NCBI GenBank assembly: GCA_019095985.1
Contig: CM032663.1
Span: 20,978,258-21,042,257, forward strand
Origin: Streblospio benedicti
Taxonomy: Eukaryota > Annelida > Polychaeta > Spionida > Spionidae
Length of the DNA: 64,000 nucleotides
Direction of reading: 5' to 3'
Every line of letters starts with the position of its first letter. Within the stretch, counting starts at the first letter, position 1. Below the pieces are notes generated by a model. That model saw nothing but the letters and a program-made list of their open reading frames with translations. It did not search any database and had not been told where the DNA came from. This document shows, in pieces, positions 47,395 through 58,309 of the stretch. The position numbers and the translations under genes are program-made.

Positions 47395-49060
47395 TTTACC
47401 TTACCTTACCTTATGTTACCTTATGTAGATTCTGCCTGCAGCACCTGTTGGTCCTATATAGGCAGCTCTTCTTTACAAACATTTGATCTCACTGGTCACT
47501 TCCGGTTGACGGTCCATAATCAAATGTGTAATCAAATTTAAGTGGGTGAAACTTCCAGTGTTTGTCTAACCTGTTTTCAAACTGGTGTACAGTCTTAGCT
47601 GTGACAACTGAGTCAGGCAGACTATTCCACAAGTCAACAATCCTGAATGTAAAACTATTTTCTCACATCTTTTCTACTTCTATTTTTGATTAATTTTAAA
47701 CTATTTCCTCTTGTAACATTTGAAGTGTTTAATTGAAATAATCCTTTTGTTACTCTTCCATCGTATATACCAGATAATATTTTAAATGTCTCTATCATGT
47801 CCCCCCTCATTCGACGAAATTTTAATGTTGGTAAATTCAATCTTTTAAGACATTCTTCATAAGTGAAAATTTTCATCTGGGGTAACATCCTTGTAGCTTG
47901 TCTTTGTACATTTTCAAATGTTTCAATATCTTTCTTTTTGTAAGGTGACCATACACTACTGGCATATTCCACATGCGGTCTAACTAATGCTTTGTAAAGC
48001 AAGGAAAATGTTTTATTGTCTAGATGCAAAAACGATCTACGCATTAATCCACAAATTTGGTTGGCGTTATTGACTTGAACTTAAATATGTTTTACAAAAT
48101 TGAGGTTACAGTCTATAGTGACACCAATGTCCTTTTCACTTGAAACGTTTTCCAGAGTAGTACTGTAAAACTAGAAATATTCGCGCACGATTTAATTAGC
48201 GAATTTTGCGGGTGGTATACAAACCGCAAAATGAAATAGCTCGCAAACATTAATAGCCCGCAAATATTTTTTACCGCACCACATATTACTACATTTACGG
48301 TAGAAACTGCGGACTTACGGGCGACGTTTCATAGTGCAAGTGACGTACATCTAGATCTAGCGATGCAGAACAAATACCAGTATTCATGTGCAGTACACTA
48401 CTGTGTTGATTTTCGGTGTGTATATAAAACCTAAAATAATTTGGCCAAACAACTTTCATACATTCATTTTTCAAGAACACAATATTGCTTCTAATGATAA
48501 AGATGTTTTTAATCTGCCACAAGATTCTAACACAGCCGTGGCTGCTGCTAATGCAAATGTTGTAAATGTGTTAAAGGCTTCATCTTCTCTGCTGGCAAGC
48601 GACGTACTACACATGGACCGTACAAGGTTCACCTTGTCATATTACTTTGTCATATTTACTTCAAGTATGAATAAAAGATAAAATTGAAAAGTTCTATTTA
48701 TTGATTGTTAACCTGTGCTGAACAATTCAGCTGAAATATTCTTATAAAAATTCCACATTCTTAAAAACCATGAAATTAAATAGCCGCGAAATAATTTATG
48801 GATCAAAATCACGAAATTAAATAGCCGCGAATATTTCTAGTTTTACAGTAATACCTCCATCATATGTTCTCATGGTATAGTCATTTACATCAGAGGATTT
48901 CTGACTTACGCGAAGGACTTTGCACTTGTCTGGATAGAATTTTAACAGCCATGTTTTACTCCATGTAAATAGGTTATTTATATCAGTTTGTATACCCTCT
49001 ATGTCACTGTCACTTGTTATTTTTCTATATATCTGTTTGTGTCATCAGCAAATAAGTATA
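47395..49060 (-). mobile_element. CR1/L2-like LINE, 3' part, interrupted by a MITE
   Basis: On the minus strand, from 49060: a degraded stretch with FYPDKCKVLRVSQKSSD, then (after the MITE) SSEKDIGVTIDCNLNF, and an open frame 48044-47655 with LLYKALVRPHVEYASSVWSP, FENVQRQATRMLPQMK and LKFRRMRGDMIETFKILSG. It ends in WNSLPDSVV and a (TAAGG)n-type tail near 47400. This is the C-terminal RT region of a CR1/L2-group LINE, strongly 5' truncated. Frame breaks are few. Confidence 0.85.
48161..48850. mobile_element. 690 bp MITE with perfect 25-bp inverted ends, inserted in the LINE at TA
   Basis: The ends read TACTGTAAAACTAGAAATAT plus TCGCG and the exact inverse. The interior near both ends carries 'GCGAATTTTGCGGG'/'AAATAGCCGCGAA' subrepeats. 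Removing the element and one TA rejoins the LINE reading (GGI-T-LENVSSEKD), so it inserted after the LINE. An internal open frame (48388-48681) with a segment AVAAANANVVNVLKASSSLL is unrelated to transposase families I know. Confidence 0.88.
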
Positions 49061-49280
49061 CAACCGATTCAACACAAATAGGTAGGTCATTTTACCATAT
49101 GAGATTCTATAGATTGTCCACTATCTAGTTACAATGTATAACAAAATGTACGTAGTACCTTGGATTGAGACGTATATTAGGGTGGTGGCATTAACTTGAG
49201 CAGTGCCAAGCCTTAATAGGCACAATGTTGAATGAAGTGTGCAAACTTGAATTCATACATATTCAATATTTTATTTCTTG

Positions 49281-49283
49281 CAG
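49281..49283 (+). other. Candidate splice acceptor upstream of TXNL4A start
   Basis: 'TTTTATTTCTTGCAG' precedes the TXNL4A ATG by 38 bp, implying a 5' UTR intron; the upstream noncoding exon was not identified. Confidence 0.5.
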
Positions 49284-49321
49284 GTGTATTGTCTGCTTTG
49301 TTCAGATAAAAAGCAGCGTCC

Positions 49322-49750
49322 ATGTCGTACATGCTTCAGCACCTTCACAATGGATGGCAGGTAGACCAAGCCATCTTGTCCGAGGAAGACAGGGTGGTCA
49401 TCATTAGGTTTGGCCACGACTGGGACCCAACGTGCATGGTGATGGACGAAACGTTGTACAGAGTAGCGGAGAAAGTGAAAAACTTCGCTATTGTATATCT
49501 GGTAGATGTCACTCAAGTACCAGATTTCAACAAAATGTACGAGTTGTACGATCCATGCACTGTGATGTTTTTCTACAGAAACAAACACATTATGATTGAT
49601 TTGGGAACTGGTAATAACAACAAAATAAACTGGTCCATGGAGGATGAACAGGAATTTATTGACATTGTCGAAACTGTTTTTAGGGGTGCAAGAAAAGGAA
49701 GAGGTTTAGTCGTGTCACCGAAAGATTATTCAACTAAGTACAGATATTAG
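49322..49750 (+). CDS. TXNL4A: TXNL4A (DIM1 / U5-15kD), spliceosome component
   Basis: Core protein of the U5 snRNP and U4/U6.U5 tri-snRNP, with a thioredoxin-like fold but no redox role; essential for pre-mRNA splicing in the nucleus. The 142-residue product has exactly the length of the human protein. It carries the family blocks MSYMLQHLHNGWQVDQAI, VIIRFGHDWDPTCMVMDETL, VYLVDVTQVPDFNKMYELYD and the GARKGRGLVVSPKDYSTKYR tail. The coding region is one exon here, whereas the human gene has coding introns. An acceptor-like site just upstream and an intact, fully conserved frame argue against a dead retrocopy. AATAAA signals lie at 50094 and 50160. Confidence 0.98.
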   Translation: MSYMLQHLHNGWQVDQAILSEEDRVVIIRFGHDWDPTCMVMDETLYRVAEKVKNFAIVYLVDVTQVPDFNKMYELYDPCTVMFFYRNKHIMIDLGTGNNNKINWSMEDEQEFIDIVETVFRGARKGRGLVVSPKDYSTKYRY

Positions 49751-50093
49751 TCAAAAGTGCTAATTCAATGTAGAATAAGTGTTGATTTTTTTTCAATATA
49801 TTGTCATTCTAAGTTACTTAAATATAGACACCTTTTTTATATTGCTAAAATATGGATCATTTTGTCACTTATGTAATTGTTCTCTCAAAAGATGTAGGTC
49901 ATTTTAAAAACGTGCATGAATTAAATGTACCATTTTTGAGGTCATAAATAGCTATCATCTTATCACAATTTTAGAATATTACATAGAATATGTTGGTATT
50001 TTTAGACTGAACTTCGCTACACATATTTGAATTACATGTACATGTATATTATTATGTGACTCATGAATAGAGTAGTCTAGAGGAATAAATCTA

Positions 50094-50099
50094 TCCTTA
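50094..50099 (+). terminator. Poly(A) signal candidate, TXNL4A
   Basis: AATAAA about 340 bp after the TXNL4A stop; a second at 50160-50165. Confidence 0.5.
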
Positions 50100-50590
50100 T
50101 ATTTGAAAAATGCGTTCTGAATGAAAGTACATGTCATTTTACAAATTCCATGTTTATGTAATAAAACTTGGATAACATTTTAATTTTATATTTTGTTGAT
50201 TTTATTATGAGTTAAGGACTTTGATGGGACTCTTTTAATTGTAGTAATAAAATCATGAAAACGATCAAGGAGTTAGGATCTATTGCATCACATAGGAAAA
50301 GCTAATATGATTCTATACATTTTTAAACATTTCACACACGATAACACAATCGCACAATTTAAATACATGTACGAGAGAATCTGGATCACTACATAAAAGC
50401 AATTGCAGTCAAATGTCTTGATTATTTTGAGTATTATATATGATTACATATTTAAGATAAACTAAAAATAACCTTTCCTACCTTAAAAAAATTTTTTTGT
50501 GTCCACAATGCACTTTGATCCAGGACTAAGAATTACTCTCAGAATTTAAAACAATGCAAACAAAACTTATCGAGTCCCATCCAAATAATA

Positions 50591-50801
50591 TACTGTAAAA
50601 TTAGAAATGTTTGTGCACAATTTAATTTACGAATTTCGTGGATAGGTGCAAAAACGCAAACTTAAATAGTCTGCTATCATTAATAGCCTATGTAAAGTAG
50701 GTTCAGGATGGACCAAAATCGCAAAATTAAATAGTCATAAAATAATTTATAGATGAAAATCCCAAAGTTTAATAGGCACAAAATATTCTAGTTTTACAGT
50801 A
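50591..50801. mobile_element. MITE, same family as 48161-48850 (short copy)
   Basis: Begins TACTGTAAAATTAGAAATGT and ends 'TATTCTAGTTTTACAGTA'; the interior is a shortened version of the larger copy, with 'AAATAGTC' subrepeats. 211 bp, ends more diverged, so an older copy. Confidence 0.8.
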
Positions 50802-51186
50802 GTTGAAATTTGGACCAACAAGCCTTACTGATACACTGCTGTGAAAACATCAATAAAATTTCATAGTTAAGCTATGTTTACATATGCTAAGAATAGTTGC
50901 CTGCATTTTGAATATATCCTTACCGTTTTCTAATTTCCTTTAATTCACTCTTTATATTACATTATAGTCTTATTTACCATTTATGTTAGCAAACCAACTG
51001 GTTAATCTATTCCTATCATGTTGAATTTAAAATACTTAGGCATATTCAAAATTGAAAATAAAGAAATTAAAAATAATTATTCTTTATCAATTATAGACTT
51101 CAATGGAGGCTATTAACTATAGATTTGTTATGTACATGTTTAATGATTATGAATGCACCCAAATTTACATGTACCAACCTTAGTGC

Positions 51187-51348
51187 ATGATGACACACAT
51201 AGGCGCTCGCATCAGTACAGGAGATTGTTATATACAATAGAATAGTGAAAAATAAATTTGAAATTCATTCTTTAAATTAATTCTCTTTCAAAGTCCCTAG
51301 ATCTAAGTTTTGTATCTATTGATGCGAGCGCCTATGATGACACACATA
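51187..51348. mobile_element. 132 bp inverted-repeat insert flanked by a 15-bp direct repeat
   Basis: 51202-51333 begins GGCGCTCGCATCA and ends with the exact inverse. The 15-bp ATGATGACACACATA stands immediately outside both ends (51187-51201 and 51334-51348). The core is AT-rich with no coding potential. It lies between TXNL4A and the first secreted-protein gene. Confidence 0.75.
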
Positions 51349-51480
51349 CTCAAACAGATTATAAGAAATCGTGTTAATGAATAATTATACCAAATTAAGG
51401 AATGAGTAATTTGAAATGTACTAAATAATAATAAAATCACGAACACACAAAACTAACAACACTAATACTAATAAGTATTT

Positions 51481-52778
51481 TTATTTCCATGGTGAAGGAG
51501 CAGGATGATAAGTTCGGGGAGCAGGGTGGTAGGAGGGAGCAGGTGCTGGTTGATAGAAAGGAGCAGGAGCTGGTTGATAAGGAGCTGGAGCCGGGTGGTA
51601 GGCAGGAGCTGGATGATAGGAAGGAGCAGGAGCTGGTTGATAGGATGGAGCAGGAGCTGGTTGATAGGATGGAGCAGGAGCAGGATGATAGGAAGGAGCA
51701 GGAGCTGGTTGATAGGATGGAGCAGGAGCAGGATGATAGGAAGGAGCAGGAGCTGGTTGATAGGATGGAGCAGGAGCAGGATGATAAGGAGCTGGAGCAG
51801 GGTGGTAGGCAGGAGCAGGATGATAAGAAGGAGCAGGAGCTGGTTGATAGGATGGAGCAGGAGCAGGATGATAGGAAGGAGCAGGAGCTGGTTGATAAGG
51901 AGCTGGAGCAGGGTGGTAGGCAGGAGCAGGATGGTTGTAAGGAGTAGGGGTTGGGTGATAGGAAGGAGGTGGAACCGGGTGGTAGTTAGGAGGGGAATGA
52001 TAGGATGGTGCAGGAGCAGAGTGGTAAGAGGGTGGAGGATGATAGTGACCACGATGACCATGTGAACTGTAACTAAAATCCTGGATAATCACAGGAGAAC
52101 TTAAGATTCCTAAACCTGGATTCAAGAGCGAAGAATAAGCAAAGTTGGTGCAGCATACGTGGGTTGCATTGCAAGCTAAGTTTCCTCGATGGTGTCCATA
52201 TCCTGAGCTGTGGCCATACCCAACACTGTGACCATAACCAAGACTGGAAAGAATGTTAATGCCACCCCCAGATACGTCGTTGCAAAGTAGAGGATTTGAC
52301 ACAAATCCCCCTCTCAATGTGCAGGCAATAGACAAATCTGCAGATGTGCGCGTCACCAAGCTGGTCAGGTCATATATCACCTACAACATGTAAATGACAC
52401 AGGGACTTTCATTTGAATTTAATACACAATTAGAAAATAATACACAGAAAGATTGTATAAAGAAAAAACATGTTTTACTTTAATCATTGTGGAAATTCAA
52501 TTAAGTTCATGACCCCTTTAGGATATGTGTTGAAAATACCTGAACATCACCATGTGGACTAGACCCATAAGAAGGTTGACCATACCCATGGTTTTTAGCA
52601 TCTTTATCAGAAACTACATTTTTCTTGCTTGGAGAAGGGTCTTGGTACTTATCCTGGATTTGTTGGTGTAATAATTCCTGTTGTTTATTCAGCTGTACTT
52701 GCTGGATGTTTTTATAGATATGAGAATCGGTAGAATCTGGTAAGTCTTTCGCATCTTTCGTCAATACTTTCTCAGCAT
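51481..52778 (-). CDS. Secreted PAPSY-repeat protein with partial six-Cys module (cluster gene A, first exon not found)
   Basis: Two exons read by eye: 52778-52540 (entry phase 1, exit phase 0) and 52380-51481, together about 380 residues. Exon 1, which should bring the signal peptide, was not located upstream. The first part is polar (Lys/Gln/Asp-rich) ending YGQPSYGSSPHGDVQ. Then comes a cysteine module (IACTLRGGFVSNPLLCN ... LACNATHVCCTN) with a YGHS-rich insert. It lacks the second cysteine of its neighbours' modules, leaving five. The C-terminal half is a tandem array of 8-residue units (APSYQPAP / APSYHPAP), Pro-, Tyr-, His- and Gln-rich, ending SPWK. No enzyme domain. Architecture suits an extracellular matrix, byssus, adhesive or cuticle-type protein; that role is inferred. 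AATAAA overlaps the stop codon. Confidence 0.85.
51545..51940 (-). repeat. 24-bp coding tandem repeat (APSY-Q/H-PAP)
   Basis: Units of 24 bp, arranged as 48-bp pairs, encode alternating QPAPAPSY and HPAPAPSY. Neighbouring units differ by single bases, so recent unequal exchange is likely. Confidence 0.9.
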
Positions 52779-53815
52779 CTGTATTTTAAATAGTTAGAGC
52801 ATATAGTATTAGTCTGTAAATTGCATTTCACGCACAATATTTATTATAAGTGAATTAATCATAAGTCCATATGATTTCATCATATGCACAACCAGAACAT
52901 GATATGAAGATTTTCATAGTAGTTTAGACCCGTTTGTATCGAATGTAGTATACATGTATTGTGTTTTGTGGGTGTGCGGAAGGAAAGAATAAAAAGACCA
53001 ACAAAAACTTTGAATCAATATCACTTATACAAATTGTAATAAAATACACACATTATATAACTAAGAAATAAATAGTAACTTTATTTATTCAAAGAAATAT
53101 AAATTATACTGAATAAGTGTAAACACAAACTAGAACGCGCAAACATGGTATTAAAACAATAACGATTTACAAGTGAATCCATTTTAACAAGAGCTTCTTC
53201 ATGCATTAACAGTAGAAAATACGATAAGACCATATCTATGACATCTATGTAGAGATCACCCACATGTACTGAAGAACAAAATATTTCGTGGTTAAAAATC
53301 TTCTTAAACAGAACACTGGGATCTTTGAAAAAAATACGGATATACCACATCTATTTTGAGACAATTTGAACCGTATACGTGTTGTTAAAGTGTACGTTGC
53401 ACAACAGCTTGTCATGGATTTGGCAATAAATCAAATGGACATTTTCGCAGTGTAATCAATACATTAACATTTTTATTGCCTTTGGCCACCGCTTACATCC
53501 ATATGATTTTGATGAACAGAAGGATTTGCCAGCCAAAATGTATGTGAACCGCATATACATACATGGTATGGGTGAAAGGCGGACCTTGCATCTACAGTAG
53601 ATTCTACATCCACAAATGTGCCAAGTGTGGTACATGTATGACGTGCAAAATTGCGACTGCAGGTTTCATACTCACTTAGTATTGCTCAGAGCAAACAGGC
53701 CCACGTGATAAATAGAGTCTATATACACACACAAAAATGCGTATGTTTAAATGCAATGCATGAGTGCTGCAAAATTTACGCACATTTTACCCATAACTTC
53801 TACTTGATATAAAAA

Positions 53816-53830
53816 TATATATATAATATA

Positions 53831-53876
<46 letters not shown>

Positions 53877-53882
53877 CTTCTA

Positions 53883-53948
<66 letters not shown>

Positions 53949-54004
53949 TACTTATGTCGTTAGATATAATATTATATATATAACATATATATATATATAT
54001 ATAT
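53816..54004. repeat. Interrupted (TA)n microsatellite cluster
   Basis: Four TA runs of 20-50 bp separated by short unique sequence ('ACTTCTACTGA', 'TTACTTATGTCG'). Confidence 0.9.
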
Positions 54005-54012
54005 TAATTAAA

Positions 54013-54440
54013 AGATCAAAGTGCTCAGAGAGCACAGTGTCGTTAGAACAACATTGACTCATGGGCGGTAAAGATGTTTAGTAAAACAAATAATCCGTGT
54101 GCCACTGTCTAATCATATTGGCTCCAGCATGCTGCATATTGATTTTGAAGCAGCAAACAGCACGAAGAAGACTTTTGTTCCTGATATGATATTGATCTGT
54201 CATTGTGCATTCAATACTAGTAAAAATATCTAAAATTGACCATAAATGGCCCTGGGGAAAGCAGACTTTCATAGGAAAAGTGCCCCAAATCGAACCACTT
54301 TGGTGTAATGTTTGAATGAAATCAGTTCATCAGTAAACCCTCTAGCTTGTCTGTAGACATACAAACATACATAGTTAGTTAGTTAGCTACAAATGAACGA
54401 AACACACGGCTTTGCTTCACCAGCTGAAGCGACAAAAAGA
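54013..54440 (+). repeat. Dispersed repeat, GTGCTCAGAGAGCAC/GGCAAAGTGCC family (fused copy)
   Basis: Starts 'AAAGTGCTCAGAGAGCACAG', shares 'TTGACTCATGGGC', and ends 'GAACGAAACACACGGCTTTG'. It thus combines in one unit the parts separated at 33256-33490 and 33595-33960. Confidence 0.7.
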
Positions 54441-54639
54441 GATCACACCAAATAAATGACTCTGCTTAATAATTATAAAGATAATAATAAATACATTTGC
54501 AGAGCGCTCTATCAATTAAAAGTGTTATAAAGTGCTTAAACAAGATATGAGTATTAAAACAATAACAAAATTCTAAAACATCTGTTAAAAATTAATTAGA
54601 TTAATAAAATATCAATACAGCCCTGACAAAGCAAACATG

Positions 54640-54960
54640 TATATAAAATAACTACAAGTAAAATGCCTCTTTAGATAAAAATTTCTTAAGTAGGCGCTTA
54701 AAAGAAATCACAGTCTCACAGTTTATAACATGATTGGGCAATTTATTCCAAAGTTTTAGAGCTGCTATACTAAAGGCACGGTCTCCATGTGCCGCTGTTT
54801 TGATGCAGGGCCCTGATTATCTAAACTTTTAAAACACAGCAGGAGAATCTCAAACTTAACACGCTGGTCAACCGGCAACCAGTGGAGCGCAGCAAGTGGT
54901 TGTGTTACATGCTCATATTTCTTGATGCTACAGATTAGTTAACATGCTGCACAACCAATA
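54640..54960 (-). mobile_element. LINE 3' fragment (LHWLP-type)
   Basis: The minus strand gives AALHWLPVDQRVKFEILLL and later RAFSIAALKLWNKLPNHVI then ETVISFKRLLKKFL. These motifs are typical of the C-terminal end of CR1/Rex/L2-group LINEs. A deletion separates the two parts. Confidence 0.75.
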
Positions 54961-55049
54961 TTAATATAAAGAGCCGTATAGAAACATTTTTATAGATATG
55001 TTACCCTCACTACATATGTCACAAAATATCAAAATCCTGCTACCAAGAT

Positions 55050-57763
55050 CTACTTAGCTTGCCCTAAATACTTCTTACTTATAATATCTAGATTATCTCT
55101 ATTAGAGTCGTTGTCTAAAATATCAATGGTTAACACTAGCTTCTTCTCAGAATGTTTTTCTTGTACTTGGTCCTTTGAACTAGGCACCCATGGAAGTTGT
55201 ACTCCTGGCAATGTTGCAGACTGACCATGAAACTGAGATTGTCTGTAACCATTTTCAGCACTGGGGATGGACGATGGTTTTGAATATGAATAATCTTGGA
55301 ATGAATAGTATGAATCAGGATATCTAGGAGGAGTTGGTGGTGGTGTAGTGGGCTGAGGTAGATCATATATTTCTTGTTGCGCATTATAGAGATTCAGTGC
55401 TGGATGGACCCGATGTCGGTTATTCAAAACTTCATTTATTGCTGCTTCAAACTGATGTTGGTGTGGCAGATAGGGATTGTGGACTCTGTTATTTTGTGTA
55501 TTTGGAAACGTTGGGTTGTTGATTCCTTGCTGCTCAGGTTGGACAGGTTGTGGTCGAGGCTGGTATTTGATTCGCGTTGGTGGTGCTTGGTTGATATTTT
55601 GTTGATATGCTTGTTGGTTGAATTGTGTATTTTGTACATTCTGGTTTTGATAATTTTCGTTTTGTTGATAGGACGTCTGTTGATATTGTTGTTGATTTGT
55701 TGTTGATTGATATTGAGGTTGGTTTTGGTTTGATGGTGGTTGATATTGTTGCTGATTCTGATTAGGTTGTTGTTGATATTGTGGTTGGTATTGATTTGAC
55801 GGTCGTTGTTGCTGGTTTTGAATAGATTGTGTTTGATAACGTTGTTGGTTTTGATTAGGTGGGGCTTGATTTTGTGGTTGGTTTTGATTTGATTGAGGTT
55901 GATATTGTTGCTGGTTTTGAATAGGTTGTGTTTGATATCGTTGTTGGTTTTGATTAAGTGGGGCTTGATTTTGTGGTTGGTTTTGATTTGATTGAGGTTG
56001 ATATTGTTGCTGGTTTTGAATAGGTTGTGTTTGATATCGTTGTTGGTTTTGATTAAGTGGGGCTTGATTTTGTTGTTGGTTTTGATTTGATTGAGGTTGA
56101 TATTGTTGCTGGTTTTGAATAGGTTGTGTTTGATATCGTTGTTGGTTTTGATTAAGTGGGGCTTGATTTTGTGGTAGGTTTTGATTTGGTTGAGATTGAT
56201 ATTGTTGCTGGTTTTGAATAGGTTGTGTTTGATATAGTGGTTGGTTTTGTATAGGTTGTGATTGATATTGTGGCTGGTTTTGATTAGGTGGTGATTGATA
56301 TTGTAATTGATTTTGATTAGGCAGTGGTTGGTACTGTGGTTGGTTTTGATTAGGTGGTTGCTGATACTGAACTGTATTTCTGTTAGGTGGTGGAGATTGA
56401 TTTTGTTGCTGACTTATTTGCGGAGAACTAAGAACTGGATTTTGTTGCAGTTGAGTTCCGGTTTGAAGAGATTGATATGTTACTGAATTCGGAAATGGTA
56501 CTCTAATCTGTTGCGGGTTTGAGATTATATTCACTTGCTGAGTGGTTTGTGGCTGCTGAGAAGATTGTAACTGTACTGGGTGAAACGGCGTCTGCGGTGG
56601 GGGCTGTTGCTGGCTTACTTGAGGTGGCCTATACCCTAGTATCTGTGATTGTTCCCTTTGAGGAATTACAACTTTCTTCACCGTGACTACTTGGATTGGT
56701 AGGCAGCAAATTTGACTTTGACTACAGAGAAACGTGCCAACATTACTACTGCAAGAACCAGGTGACACACATGATCCCCCTCTTGCTTTACATTGGGAAT
56801 TTAAGTTGTTAGATGCTGTGGCAAGTGTAGCTTGTGCTGCAGCAAGGGCTGCGATATCCGTAGAGATAGATTTTTCTGAGTGTGGGTCCAAAGCTAGCTT
56901 GTGTACCTCCTTCTTCTGGATTGGTGGCGGTATGCGTTGAACCGGTGGTGGTGGTATGCGTTGAACTGTAGGTGGTCTGCGGTGTGCACCATTATGGATG
57001 TTGCCACCATGCACGAATCCCGGTTTGGGACCGCGCAAAGCATTGTTATTTCTTGAACCTTTATTGTTGTTATAACCGATTATTTGACCTTTCTCATAGA
57101 CTGGCTCCTCAACAGCAGAATGTTTACGCGTATTGTAAAATTCTTCATGCTGTGGGTCATATCCATGAACGTCTTGGTAATCATATACAAAGTCAGCATC
57201 CGTGGCATATTCATCAACAAAACCATAATCTAATCCAAAGCCAGCCTGTTTACCATCTGGTTGAGATTTTGTGTGATTATTTCCATACTTTGGGGCATAT
57301 GGGTTTTGTATAGCACTATATGATTGTCCGTGACTGTTTTGTTGATTAGAATTAAACAACGAATCACTATTCTTGGTATCCACGACATTGCTTTGATACC
57401 CATTTATCGATACCACTTGTGGTGTTTGAACTTGGGTGTTCAAGTTTGAATCATCATTCAAGTCTGATCGATGGGATAGCAATTTTAGAATGTCTCTCGT
57501 GATTGATTCTTCCAAATCCTTAATCTCCGTATCCAAATTTTTGTAAGCATTATTCTTCATACTTTCTTTCTCCTCTGATACCAACGTTATTTCCATTTGA
57601 AGCGACCCCTTTGTTTGTCCTTCTAGGTTTACATCTGCAGGTTTCTGTTGGTATTTGACGTTTGATGTGGCTCTTCTTTTGAATGATGTAAAGGGGCTTG
57701 CTGACCTTTCAACTCCTGGCCTTTGGAGTAGCTGGTACCCGCCGAGATCAGCCTGGAGCGACC
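55050..57763 (-). CDS. Secreted QN-rich repeat protein with six-Cys module (cluster gene B, first exon not found)
   Basis: One large exon of 2714 nt (acceptor 'TTTCTCTCGTAG' at 57764, entry phase 1, as in genes A and C) encodes about 904 residues. The N-terminal ~300 residues are polar and Asn/Ser/Asp-rich, with PVQRIPPPPVQRIPPP just before the module. A complete cysteine module follows: C-KARGGS-C-VSPGS-C-SSNVGTFL-C-SQSQI-CC. Then come about 350 residues of Gln/Asn/Pro/Tyr repeats, including four near-identical 33-residue units, followed by a C-terminal region ending YLGQAK. Upstream in-frame sequence (KTIVILSLVGSLQA) looks signal-like but has no ATG, so exon 1 is probably further upstream. 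It would be secreted. The role is unknown; a self-associating matrix or fibre protein is inferred. Confidence 0.88.
55830..56230 (-). repeat. 99-bp coding tandem repeat (33-residue QN units)
   Basis: About four copies with starts spaced 99 bp (near 55869, 55968, 56067, 56166). Each encodes NQNQQRYQTQPIQ, NQQQYQPQS and NQNQPQNQAPL in turn. Copies differ by one or two bases, so they arose or were homogenised recently. Confidence 0.9.
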
Positions 57764-58309
57764 CTACGAGAGAAAGAATCACAATTGTCTTAGAGTTATT
57801 GTTAGGTAATAAATCACAATAATAGTTCTTAAAATTTGTTTGTTTGCATTATCATTCAAATGTATGAATAAGATTAATGTCACGATTCTTTCTCTCAAAG
57901 GATCCGCTACTTTTGTATAAATATGATTGCGCGGCTGAGAAGATTGCTACAACATCCGCTTTGCATGCATGTTTGATGTACAACCCGCACCCACACTCGC
58001 ACACTCGCATTTAGAGTATTTAAACACACACCCAAATCTTAACCTGCATGTTTGACAAAAATGGAGGCGCACTCACACCTTATCCACAGATATTGGAGGA
58101 CATCCGGCTGACGATAACCCGCACAGACTCGCAAAGCCCCCACAAAAAGCTTACCATATATGTTGTAAGATTTTTCACTCTTGTTGAAACATATAGTAGA
58201 TACATTTATTACATATTCTAACCGCATTTAAAGATCTAGTGACATTCTTATGAATTAACTCCATCCACAATTAATGTTAGGGTACAAGGAATGCTACAGA
58301 CGGAGTTTC

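Larger units (their letters stand above)
52779..55049. other. Interval between cluster genes A and B (repeats; missing first exon of A expected)
   Basis: 2.3 kb containing interrupted (TA)n runs, a GTGCTCAGAGAGCAC-family repeat and a LINE 3' fragment. The signal-peptide exon of gene A should lie here or upstream of gene B, but no frame with a hydrophobic start and a phase-1 donor was convincing. Confidence 0.5.

Noticed and set aside
51489-52065. Long plus-strand frames opposite cluster gene A
   Set aside because: Shadows of the 24-bp coding repeat; the minus frame has the cysteine module, splice sites and stop.
58152-58227. Candidate first exon of cluster gene B (ATG, phase-1 donor)
   Set aside because: Phase fits, but the 25 residues have no hydrophobic signal core, unlike gene C; left unassigned.
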